From Tubiluchus corallicola (Eukaryota; Priapulida; Priapulimorpha; Priapulimorphida; Tubiluchidae): a DNA stretch of 64,000 bases. Numbering within the stretch: position 1 is the first letter of the stretch; every line of letters begins with the position of its first letter. Below the pieces are notes generated by a model. The model did no database searches, was not told where the DNA came from, and worked only from the letters and a program-made list of their open reading frames with translations. Below are positions 48,196-57,464 of this stretch, in pieces. The translations under genes and the position numbers were made by a program. Where the stretch lies: contig JAQGDQ010000107.1 of assembly GCA_030141605.1 (NCBI GenBank), positions 505,265 to 569,264 of the forward strand, given 5' to 3'.

Positions 48196-48609
48196 TCATG
48201 TCTCGTTTTTGTAGAGATCCGCTGCAAGGCAGGTGCTTTTTCCAGTTGGCTTTTCTGTAGGTTCCATTATTTTTATGCCACAGTCCTTTATTTCGTTCCA
48301 TGTTACATATCTTACAGACTCTAAGTTGACTTCAGACTGTTCCATTAAGTAATGTTTAGTGCAGTCTTGCTTGCAGATTGTTTCTGAGCTAATAGAACAC
48401 ATTTCATCCAAATCATAAGCTGAGAATATTCCTGTGTTAATTTTAAACTCACTTTGAAAACCGTCAACTGGACGAGCAAAATCGCAAACATCAGAACTGT
48501 TTGAATAGAATATTTCAAATCCCCAAGTTTCCATGGAAAACAGGAAAACGTTTAGCAATATTATTGCATAAGATTTAGAATCACAACTACAGGTTAATAA
48601 AAACCACAT
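48196..48609 (-). CDS. Cysteine-rich secreted protein gene, copy B
   Basis: A 137-codon minus-strand frame with an ATG (48609), a leader containing AIILLNVFLFSMETWG, and the same domain as copy A (SNSSDVCDFARPVDGFQSEF, MCSISSETICKQDC). After that Cys it diverges from copy A and reads TKHYLMEQSEVNLES ... IKDCGIKIMEPTEKPTGKST to a TGA. One Cys of copy A (FCSNSS) is Tyr here (FYSNSS). The protein is probably secreted; its family is not recognised. A part corresponding to copy A's C-terminal exon survives only as the fragment beside BEL-3, so copy B may itself be a remnant of a longer gene. Confidence 0.5.
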   Translation of the reverse strand: MWFLLTCSCDSKSYAIILLNVFLFSMETWGFEIFYSNSSDVCDFARPVDGFQSEFKINTGIFSAYDLDEMCSISSETICKQDCTKHYLMEQSEVNLESVRYVTWNEIKDCGIKIMEPTEKPTGKSTCLAADLYKNET

Positions 48610-49169
48610 TGTTGTAACAGACGATTCAGAAGTTTTTCTAAATTAACTATTATATTCTCATTTATAAGCACTTTAGACTTTGGAATTACAAATTTAGTTT
48701 ACTGCATCTTTCTTGTTCGTTGTTCTCACTAAACAGTAGAATCAGAAATGTGGATTGTTTTCTTAATGGAATGAACTTGAAAACAATGCTAAACATGTTT
48801 GTTCTTTCTTCATTGTTTTCAAGAAGTTCCCAGGTTTGCTGCAATGAATAATACAGGTGGCCAATTTTGATCGAAATGCTTTGGACAATGAATTTCGAAT
48901 TATCAAGAAATTGATGATACCCAACAATGTAAATAGTTTAACTTTCTAAAATTTTCTATCTAGATGATTAAACATACTTGCTTATAAAAACAACAATCTA
49001 AATGTCGAAATAAACAAAATGATGGAAAAATTAACAAAAAATTTTGCTAGTCGAAAAGTGGGGATTAATGTTTACTAGAGATCAGTGTTTGAAATAACAG
49101 GACATCTATGAAAATCATAAAGCACATTTATTACAGCGATAGTTTCAACACGTGAAGTTCAAAATTTTG
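48610..49169. other. Spacer of the second cassette
   Basis: Matches 38835-39411 almost base for base, including TTTATT at 49127-49132 (AATAAA on the minus strand) just beyond the LRR gene 2 stop. Confidence 0.75.
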
Positions 49170-52100
49170 CTACATGTAATTAAAAGTTAAATATTTAGCC
49201 AATAGGGGCAGATGCCACGCTACCAATTGAACAGAATTTCCAGATTTGGCCGGCATTGTGTGCGAAACTGTCTTCATTGAACAATTAAAATCTGTTAGCT
49301 TTAAATCTTCATGATTTACTTTTGGTACCCAGCAATCTACAAAAGAGTGTTTCCATTTCGCCTTCATCATCCAAACAGCATCACAGTCACAAATGAGTCT
49401 GCTTCCTAACAGTTGGAAAGACACATTCTCGGTTTTAACTTCTTCGTATAAGGTAGGCATAGACATGTGCTGTATTTTTGAACCTACAAACGAGATTTGA
49501 GTGATGTTACGATTATATCTGAGATCCAGATTTGCCACCGCCAGCTGAGTGCACGACAAGAAAGAAATTGACCTCAGAAGGCCTACAGAATAAAATGCTT
49601 TTGGATCAATTGACACAAGAAAAGGATTATCATCCACCACAAAATGTTCTATAAAACCATTTCGTATGTCATTTTGCACTAGAGTTGTTATAGCTGATTG
49701 TCGTAGCACCAGTTTTTTGACGTGCTTTCCTTCCAGTAGCCACTTAGGAAGCCGACTGTCTTCGTAATTGAAGATAACTAAGGCATAGAGGTATGGTTTA
49801 ATCTCTGCTGATATCTGCCGCATCACAACATGGTCAATTCTTCCGAACTGGCCGCAGTGAAGTTCACAAGGATCTTCAGAGAATACTGTGCAACTGCTCA
49901 CACTGATACTGCACGATTTGCTGGGAGGTCTTACGGTTGTTGTAGGTGGCTGATCACATTCAATCATATCAATAGTCATCTCCAAGTGAGATATTTTAGG
50001 TTCATAACAATCAACTCGTCTGTAAATCCAGTTAACTCGAAACATCCAATACATGTCACAGTCACAAATCAGCTTGCTTCCCAAGAGAGCAAAATAAACA
50101 TTGAAGCGTTTGACATCTGGGTGCAGGAAAGGCTTTGACATGCGCTCGATTTTTGATCCCTGAGTGAAGTTGATAGAATTGATCAAGGGACTATTCCACA
50201 AATCCAGATTAGCTGTTTCCAATGCTTCACAAGCAACAAAGGTCACTGATCTCAAACGCTTTAACCGAGAGAAAGCTTTGTGATGAACTTTCTTTAAGAC
50301 TTTGCTATAGTTTACAGTGAAGTATTCAAGGCTGGGTGGCAGATCATTCTCAGATAGATTAACAAATGCACATTTTTCAAATATTAGAGCTGTTACGTTT
50401 TTTTGGTCAAGAAACTTGTTTGGTAGCTTGTCGTCTTTGTAAAAATAGATTTTTAATTCTGATGGGACGCCTGTAATATGATTTACAATTTTCACCAATC
50501 TCCTGGAATTCATCTTGCTATCAGAGATGTTCGAAATGTCTGCGTCACCACAAACCAGTTTACAGGGCAATAGTGAAAGGGCAACACAAGTTCTTTTGTG
50601 AAAACTGCATTGTTGTCCAGGTGGGCAAATGTCTGCAATAGTTAATTCAGTCGTACTAATTAACCCATTTTCCTTTAGTTTTGCATTTGGGAGATGTTCA
50701 CAGTCCACTTCCGATTTTTCCCAAAATTCAGCTATCCACGTCATCCGGCAGTCGCAAATTAAAGGACTTTTGAAAAAGAAAAGGCTAAAGTCCTTGGTAA
50801 TGTTTGAATGAAAGTTTGGCTTATCCATCGTGGTGATATTCGTGAATTCTATGTGTAGCCGTTCCAATTTTTCTAGTTTGTCCAGCGACAATTTCAGCTC
50901 GCTCAAACTTGGGCAATTTAAGATCACGATTTCACGTAAATGTATTAAATTGTTATAAGCAAACTGATTGATACGCCTCAATGCTGCGAAATTGGCAATT
51001 TTAACCCTTTCGACATGTGATGCATTCAGGAAGTGTGCTCCAATTTGGCGAACGTCTTCCATTATTACTAGTTCGACATTAGCGATACTGAAGCCATCTA
51101 GAAAGTTCTTGGGAATTTCGTCATAATACAGCCTTTCCATAACAAAACTATCCACTTTTGGACTATTACACTCTTTAAGTTTTGTCTTCAGCTTCTCCCA
51201 CAATGTCTCGTTAGGTCTTGTGTCGTCAAACCGGCACCTCACTTCATATTTCTCACCCTCAGGTTTTTCATGAATGAATCTTTTACAACCTGGAAAGAAA
51301 TTCTCCCAAGTTGAGTTGGTCGTTTCTACTACACTACTATTCTTCATTGAACAATTAAAATCTGTTAGCTTTAAGTCTTCATGATTTACTCTTGGTACCC
51401 AGCAATCTACAAAAGAGTGTTTCCATTTCACCTTCATCATCCAAACAGCGTCACAGTCACAAATGAGTCTGCTTTCTAACAGTTGGAAAGACACATTCTC
51501 CGGTTTAACTCTTCTGTATAAGGTAGGCTTAGACATGTGCTGTATTTTTGAACCTACAAACGAGATTTGAGTGATGTTACAATTATATCTGAGATCCAGA
51601 TTTGCCACCGCCAGCTGAGTGCACGACAAGAAAGAAATTGACTTCAAAATGCCTACAAAATAAAATGCTTTTGGATCAATGGACACAAGAAAAGGATTAT
51701 CATCCACCACAAAATGTTCTATAAAACCATTTCGTAAGTCGTTTTGCACTAGAGTTGTTATAGCTGATTGTCGTAGCACCAGTTTTTTGACGTGCTTTCC
51801 TTCCAGTAGCCACTTAGGAAGCCGACTGTCTTCGTAATTGAAGATAACTAAGCGATAGATGGATGGTTTAATCTCTGCTGTTATCTGCCGCATCACAACA
51901 TGGTCAATTCTTCCAACCTGGCCGCAGTGAAGTTCACAAGGATCTTCAGAGAATACTGTGCAACTGCTCACACTGATACTGCACGTTTTGCTGGGATATA
52001 TTACGGTTGGTGTAGGTGGCTGATCACATTCAATCGTATCAATATTCATCTCTGTGTGAGGTATTTTAGGTTCATAACAGTCAACTTCTCTGGAAGCCCA

Positions 52101-53471
52101 GCTAATATTAAACATCCAATACATGTCACAGTCACAAATCAGTCTGCTTCCCAAGAGAGCAAAATGTAAGTTTCCAGGATTGACATCTGGGTGCAGGAAG
52201 GGCTTTGACATCCGCTCGATTTTTGATCTCTGTGAAAAAATGATGGAACTGAGCAAGGGACTATTCCACAAATCCAGATTAGCTGTTTCCAATGCTTCAC
52301 AAGCAACAAAGGTCACTGATCTCAAACGCTTTAGTCGAGAGAATGCTTTGTGATGAACTTTCTTTAAGACTTTGCTATAGTTTACAGTGAAGTATTCAAG
52401 GCTTGGTGGCAGATCATTCTCAGATAGATTAACAAATGCAGATTTTTCAAATATTAGTGCTGTTACGTTTTTTTGGTCAAGAAACTTGTTTGGCAGCTTT
52501 TCGTCTTTGTAAAAATAGATTTTTAATTCTGATGGGACGTCTGTAATATGATTTACAATTTTTACCAATCTCCTGGAATTCATCTTGCTATCAGAGATGT
52601 TCGAAATGTCTGCGTCACCACAAACCAGTTTACAGGGCAATAGTGAAAGGGCAACACAAGTTCTTTTGTCAAAACTGCATTGTTGTTCAGGTGGGCAAAT
52701 GTCTGCAATAGTTAATTCAGTCGTACTAATTAACCCACTTTCCTTTAGTTTTGCATTTGGGAGATGTTCGCAGTCCACTTCCGATTTTCCCCAAAATTCA
52801 GCTATCCACGTCATCCGGCAATCACAGATTAAAGGATTTTTCACGAAGAAAAGGCCTAAGTCGTGGGAAACGCTTAAATGAAACTTTGGCCTGTCCAATG
52901 TGGTGATATTCGTGTTTTCTATCTGTAAACGCTCCAGTTTCTTCAGCTGGTCAAGCGACAATTTCAGCTCGTTCAATGTCGGACAATTTCCAATCAGAAT
53001 TTTGCGCAAATTTAATAAATTATTAAATGCATCCTGGTTGATACGTGTCAACTTTTCAAAATTGATGATTCTTACTTCTTTGACAAGTGATGCACGTAGG
53101 AAGTATTTTCTAATTTCTTGGAGTTTTTTAAAGTTTCTCAGAACAACACTGAAAAGCTCGAACCCTTCCAAAAACTTCTCAGGCAATTCAGGATATTTCA
53201 GATTTTTCAGAACAAAGATGTCTGTTATTGGAGCATTGTTCTTTTTAATCTTTCTCCTCAGCTTCTGCCACAACGTTTCGTTGTAATTTCCATCTGCAAA
53301 CGAGCACTCGACTTGATTTTGGTAACCTTCAGGTCTTGCGAGAGCCCATCTCTTACAGCCTGGAAAAAACTCCGTCCAAACCGGACCGATTTGCGATTTT
53401 GCATTTCCAATGTTAAGAATAAGGATCACAACAAAAAGGAAAGATTGAATTATGAATCGTTGGCAGTTCAT
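49170..53471 (-). CDS. LRR gene 2: paralogue with six LRR-LRRCT modules and a diverged first module
   Basis: Intronless frame of 1433 codons from the ATG at 53471. The leader MNCQRFIIQSFLFVVILIL is followed by the same A-B-C-A-B-C architecture as LRR gene 1 (repeat length about 690 codons) and the same C-terminal tail (SGNSVQLVAWHLPLLAKYLTF), so it is probably GPI-anchored. The first module A is unlike the other A modules (PVWTEFFPGCKRWALARPEG, FELFSVVLRNFKKLQEI) until the LRRCT motif, from which point near-identity resumes (about nucleotide 52820). Gene-specific residues occur in both halves, for example LPKWLLEGKHVKKLVLRQ in both C modules where LRR gene 1 has LPMWLLSERKVTKLVLRQ. Cysteines of the LRRCT motifs are all kept. 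AATAAA is on the minus strand near 49132. Confidence 0.85.
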   Translation of the reverse strand: MNCQRFIIQSFLFVVILILNIGNAKSQIGPVWTEFFPGCKRWALARPEGYQNQVECSFADGNYNETLWQKLRRKIKKNNAPITDIFVLKNLKYPELPEKFLEGFELFSVVLRNFKKLQEIRKYFLRASLVKEVRIINFEKLTRINQDAFNNLLNLRKILIGNCPTLNELKLSLDQLKKLERLQIENTNITTLDRPKFHLSVSHDLGLFFVKNPLICDCRMTWIAEFWGKSEVDCEHLPNAKLKESGLISTTELTIADICPPEQQCSFDKRTCVALSLLPCKLVCGDADISNISDSKMNSRRLVKIVNHITDVPSELKIYFYKDEKLPNKFLDQKNVTALIFEKSAFVNLSENDLPPSLEYFTVNYSKVLKKVHHKAFSRLKRLRSVTFVACEALETANLDLWNSPLLSSIIFSQRSKIERMSKPFLHPDVNPGNLHFALLGSRLICDCDMYWMFNISWASREVDCYEPKIPHTEMNIDTIECDQPPTPTVIYPSKTCSISVSSCTVFSEDPCELHCGQVGRIDHVVMRQITAEIKPSIYRLVIFNYEDSRLPKWLLEGKHVKKLVLRQSAITTLVQNDLRNGFIEHFVVDDNPFLVSIDPKAFYFVGILKSISFLSCTQLAVANLDLRYNCNITQISFVGSKIQHMSKPTLYRRVKPENVSFQLLESRLICDCDAVWMMKVKWKHSFVDCWVPRVNHEDLKLTDFNCSMKNSSVVETTNSTWENFFPGCKRFIHEKPEGEKYEVRCRFDDTRPNETLWEKLKTKLKECNSPKVDSFVMERLYYDEIPKNFLDGFSIANVELVIMEDVRQIGAHFLNASHVERVKIANFAALRRINQFAYNNLIHLREIVILNCPSLSELKLSLDKLEKLERLHIEFTNITTMDKPNFHSNITKDFSLFFFKSPLICDCRMTWIAEFWEKSEVDCEHLPNAKLKENGLISTTELTIADICPPGQQCSFHKRTCVALSLLPCKLVCGDADISNISDSKMNSRRLVKIVNHITGVPSELKIYFYKDDKLPNKFLDQKNVTALIFEKCAFVNLSENDLPPSLEYFTVNYSKVLKKVHHKAFSRLKRLRSVTFVACEALETANLDLWNSPLINSINFTQGSKIERMSKPFLHPDVKRFNVYFALLGSKLICDCDMYWMFRVNWIYRRVDCYEPKISHLEMTIDMIECDQPPTTTVRPPSKSCSISVSSCTVFSEDPCELHCGQFGRIDHVVMRQISAEIKPYLYALVIFNYEDSRLPKWLLEGKHVKKLVLRQSAITTLVQNDIRNGFIEHFVVDDNPFLVSIDPKAFYSVGLLRSISFLSCTQLAVANLDLRYNRNITQISFVGSKIQHMSMPTLYEEVKTENVSFQLLGSRLICDCDAVWMMKAKWKHSFVDCWVPKVNHEDLKLTDFNCSMKTVSHTMPAKSGNSVQLVAWHLPLLAKYLTFNYM

Positions 53472-53550
53472 TGCATGTTATTCAGAAAACGTGAATATCT
53501 TGGCGCAACATGAAAGAAACTAGCAACGGCATAATGGTTGCACAAATGTA

Positions 53551-53558
53551 TGACGTCA
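53551..53558. promoter_or_regulatory. Perfect CRE palindrome upstream of LRR gene 2
   Basis: TGACGTCA lies 80 bases upstream of the LRR gene 2 ATG in a context (CACAAATGTATGACGTCACA) shared with LRR gene 1, although the sequence between site and ATG differs in length. Confidence 0.5.
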
Positions 53559-53767
53559 CAGTAACATACGTAATCACATTGTATACTCACTTAACCTCCC
53601 ATTCCTGATAATGTTAGATTATTATTAGACGCTCTACTTGCGAACAGTTTGAGCTAATCTGACAGGTCAAATTTTCCTTAATGTCTGAATGTGAATCTGT
53701 AACGTCTGGTACATGAATGGCAGAACATGTAGTCAAAACCAAAGCATTCTTGAAAATAGTTAAAGAC

Positions 53768-53768
<1 letters not shown>

Positions 53769-53864
<96 letters not shown>

Positions 53865-53907
53865 CAATAATAATAATAATAATAATAATAATTATATTAT
53901 TATTAAC

Positions 53908-53941
<34 letters not shown>

Positions 53942-53948
53942 CTAATAA
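53769..53948. repeat. (ATA)n array
   Basis: About 180 bases of ATA units with ACA, ATT and ACT variants. Confidence 0.95.
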
Positions 53949-53984
53949 TGGGAAAATTACAAACATTTCAACAATGAATGTAAT

Positions 53985-54395
53985 AGCTTTTTCACGGTTT
54001 CATTGTGCTGCTGCTGTACTTGCTGTAGGTCAAAGGTTAAGGGTACCAAAGCAGCACGTCGTAACTACAACCATCACGTGATGTGTGGGTAAAGCAAATC
54101 CGTCTACCGCATCAGATCAGCAACTTCAATTGTTTTACGTGGATTTTTTTTGGTTTTGCATTAGTCTGTGTATAGAATGATTTACTATCAGGATCTTGCT
54201 TAGGAACAAGAGAAAATGATCTAGGTATGGTTCTAGCTAGGTGTTAAAGCTCTTTTCTACTACAATAGCATGGGCTGCGAGGCGTTACCAAGTGTACACA
54301 AATGTGTTGTCTGGTACACTTAACCTTTGACCTTTTCACTATCATCATCATCAATCGCTGCAACCATGAATAGGCTTATTGGGCGATTGTTTAGA
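53985..54395. repeat. Dispersed repeat family R2, copy 1
   Basis: Homologous in the same orientation to about 61888-62230. Shared blocks include TTTCA-GGTTTC-TTGTGC, TGTGGGTAAAGCAAA-CGTCTACCGC, TTAACCTTTGACCTTTTCAC and AGGCTTATT. It contains the E-box palindrome ATCACGTGAT at 54073-54082; copy 2 has GTCACGTGAC at the equivalent place. Confidence 0.8.
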
Positions 54396-54472
54396 AATCT
54401 AATGACGTCATGATATGGAATTCCCTAAGAGAGCCATCACATCAAGGAACACTGTTCAAATCTGCACTTAAG

Positions 54473-54562
54473 CCAACCCTAACCCTAACCTTAACCCGAA
54501 ACCCTAACCCTACCCCCAACCCCAAACTCCAACCCCAACCCCAACCCCAACCCCAACCCCTA
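54473..54562. repeat. Degenerate CCCTAA telomere-like stretch
   Basis: AACCCTAACCCTAACCTTAA followed by CCCGAAACCCTAACCC and then CCCCAA units. This is a short interstitial stretch related to the TTAGGG telomeric repeat. Confidence 0.8.
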
Positions 54563-54868
54563 CCCCGATCGTAATCCCAATAGTAAAATTAATATGCTTG
54601 TTTGTATAGTGGTAGTACTTATGAAGGTGACAGTAGCTGTTTATTGGCGTGAGGTGATGACAAAGCTATAAGATCTGGATTGATGACGACTATCACGTTT
54701 ATTTCACAATATCATATTATATAAGTGTAAACATATCATAGCTATGAAAAGCCCCCTGATCTGTCCAGCCTTCTTTCCTGAGATCCTAACCTGATCTGAT
54801 CTCACTAGCTGACTTCTCCGAATTCCTGGCTTCCTCCTTGGCGTCAGGCTGACGGCGCATGCACGGGA

Positions 54869-55234
54869 AAATGGGCATTGCACTGTCGCCAGACTGATGG
54901 TCCAGAATGGGCATTGCACTGGCGCCAGGCTGACGGTCCAGAATGGGCATTGCACTGGCGCCAGGCTGACGGTCCAGAAAGGGCATTGCACTGACGCCAG
55001 GCTGACGGTCCAGAATGGGCATTGCACTGGCGCCAGTCTGACGGTCCAGAATGGGCATTGCACTGGCGCCAGACTTACGGTCCAGAATGGGCATTGCACT
55101 GGCGCCAGACTGACGGTCCAGAATGGGCATTGCACTGGCGCCAGGCTGACGGTCCAGAATGGGCATTGCACTGGCGCCAGGCTGACGGTCCAGAATGGGC
55201 ATTGCACTGGCGCCAGGCTGACGGTCCAGAATGG
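54869..55234. repeat. 36-bp minisatellite, about 10 copies, open on both strands
   Basis: The unit is AATGGGCATTGCACTGGCGC plus CAGGCTGACGGTCCAG. It is GC-rich against an AT-rich background and contains the palindrome TGGCGCCA. As 36 is a multiple of three, several frames stay open on both strands with a 12-residue period (for example VQCPFWTVSLAP on the minus strand). No signal peptide, splice site or homology supports a gene. Confidence 0.95.
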
Positions 55235-55709
55235 CTACTTCCATATTCGGGATTCTTAGTGGAGAGGCCATCACGTGACTGCCACACCTTAATCTCGTGT
55301 TCAGCAGTCTGGCTTCCTAGGCGTCCGTTCTAGATATGTAACATGTTTAATTATCAAACCATTAATCATATAACATCTTTAATTATCGAACCATCAATCA
55401 TTAGATATTTAACATTTTACCGATTCTCTTTACTCCAATCCCAAACACGGTCTCGACCATGGCAGAAGTAAAACAGCAGTGAATGAGAAATTTCAAGTTT
55501 TAATGGCCAATATAACAGAGTTGATACGTTCAAAGATGAGACTGCTTGTTACCGAAAGTGAGATACTGATTATTAAATTTGCGCAGATAAAGCCAACATA
55601 AACGACTCAAGTTATTTGGTACGCCAACACTTTATTTACAAAATTGACTAAAAGGATTTGAATCCTTGCAGCAGACAAGCAAATTTTACACAAAAACATA
55701 ATTCTAACC
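55235..55709. other. Spacer without recognised gene
   Basis: Short spacer between the 36-bp minisatellite and the telomere-like stretch. The motif ACCATTAATCATATAACATC / ACCATCAATCATTAGATATT is repeated twice near 55358-55410. Nothing else was recognised. Confidence 0.45.
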
Positions 55710-56097
55710 TTAGATCTAACCGTAACCCTTACTCTAACCTTAACACTGAACCCCAATCCTACCCTTAACCTCAACCCCAAACTCCAAACTCCAACCCAAC
55801 CCCGACTGTAAACACAATCCCAAACACGACCCAGACCATGACAGTCTAACCATAACCCTAACTCTAACCTAACCCTAACTGTAACCCTAACCCTAACTGT
55901 AACCCTATTCCTAACCTTAACCCTAAACCCCAACCCTACCCCTAACCCCAACCCCAAACTCCAACCCCAACCGCGACTGTAACCCCAATCCCAAACACGA
56001 CCCCGACAATGACAGTCTAACCGTAACCCTAACTGTAACCCTAACCCTAACTGTAACCCTATCCTTAACCTTAACCCTACCCCTAAACCCAACCCCA
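55710..56097. repeat. Long degenerate CCCTAA/CCCCAA stretch
   Basis: Almost 390 bases dominated by AACCCTAACCCTAACTGTAA units, CCCCAACCCC variants and a recurring ACGACCC-GAC-ATGACAGTCT block (two copies, near 55826 and 55996), which shows a higher-order duplication of about 170 bp. Same strand as the stretch at 54473. The Gly-Leu-rich minus-strand frame is an artefact. Confidence 0.85.
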
Positions 56098-56362
56098 AAC
56101 ATTATGTGTAAACAAGATGGACATACTGAACAAAAGTATTAAATCAAAAAAAAATTTCTTATTAAAAAAATAATTTGGGACTGAAAGGGTTAAATTACGG
56201 AGAAAGAGTACATTGGTAGAAAGGCGTGTAAGGGAAAATGCGCATTCATTAATGTACAAACAGTTATTGTTTTTTACTGTTGTAACGATGAAACCACTGA
56301 TATCAATTAAAATTTTGTGACACATATAGCATACATCGACAAAAAAGCCAGTTTGAAATAAA

Positions 56363-57240
56363 AATCTCAGACTTTGTCCAACAGTAGCAGATCAAAATCT
56401 CCATCGAACCTCAGACTTTGTCCAACAGTAGCAGATCAAAATCCCCATCGAATCTCAGACTGTCCAACAGTAGCAGATCAAAATCCCCATCGAATCTCAG
56501 ACTTTGTCCAACAGTAGCAGATCAAAATCCCCATCGAATCTCAGACTTTGTCCGACAGTAGCAGATCAAAATCCCCATCGAATCTCAGACTTTGTCCAAC
56601 AGTAGCAGATCAAAATCCCCATCGAATCTCAGACTTTGTCCAACAGTAGCAGATCAAATCCCCATCGAATCTCAGTCTTTGTCCAACAGTAGCAGATCAA
56701 AATCCCCATCGAATCTCAGACTTTGTCCAACAGTAGCAGATCAAAATCCCCATCGAATCTCAGACTTTGTCCAACAGTAGCAGATCAAAATCCCCATCGA
56801 ATCTCAGACTTTGTCCAACAGTAGCAGATCAAATCCCCATCGAATCTCAGACTTTGTCCAACAGTAGCAGATCAAAATCCCCATCGAATCTCAGACTTTG
56901 TCCAACAGTAGCAGATCAAAATCCCCATCGAATCTCAGACTTTGTCCAACAGTAGCAGATCAAAATCCCCATCGAATCTCAGACTTTGTCCAACAGTAGC
57001 AGATCAAAATCCCCATCGAATCCCAGACTTTGTCCAACAGTAGCAGATCAAAATCCCCATCGAATCCCAGACTTTGTCCAACAGTAGCAGATCAAAATCC
57101 CCATCGGATCTCAGACTTTGTCCAACAGTAGCAGATCAAAATCCCCATCGAATCTCAGACTTTGTCCGACAGTAGCAGATCAAAATCCCCATCGAATCTG
57201 AGACTTTGTCCAACAGTAGCAGATCAAAATCCCCATCGAA
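56363..57240. repeat. 44-bp minisatellite, about 20 copies
   Basis: The unit is AATCTCAGACTTTGTCCAAC plus AGTAGCAGATCAAAATCCCCATCG. Copies vary at few sites (CCAAC/CCGAC, AATCTC/AATCCC, AAAATC/AAATC). Its right edge abuts a candidate minus-strand exon without a gap. Confidence 0.96.
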
Positions 57241-57456
57241 GGACAGAAAATGTAGAAACTTTTCAGAAAAAAACGCCGCCCTGTGGCAGATTCTGACAAC
57301 GTTGTGAAGCCAATCTTGCATGGTTTCTTCTTGTCTGTTGCTGTGGTTCACGTTGTCGCCGCTAGAGTCGCTGCTTAAAGCTCTTGTGCGAGATATCAAG
57401 AACTGCATCACAGACATGTCCTCCGAAAGCTGGTCAATTAATAACTTTTTGTTGAT
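57241..57456 (-). CDS. Candidate exon of an unidentified minus-strand gene
   Basis: Read on the minus strand, an acceptor (TTTAAATGCTTGCAG) precedes position 57456 and opens a frame starting INKKLLIDQLSEDMSVMQFL, with a Ser/Asn-rich linker and then MQDWLHNVVRICHRAAFFSE. Base composition is higher in GC than the flanks. The frame runs into the 44-bp minisatellite, where it ends at about 57136; no donor is seen before the array. It could be a terminal exon whose C-terminus is now encoded by repeat units, or an exon whose end was replaced by the array. No family recognised. Confidence 0.4.
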
Positions 57457-57464
57457 CTGCAAGC

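Noticed and set aside
55607-56098. Gly/Leu-rich minus-strand frame of 163 codons
   Set aside because: It is a translation of degenerate CCCTAA/CCCCAA units.
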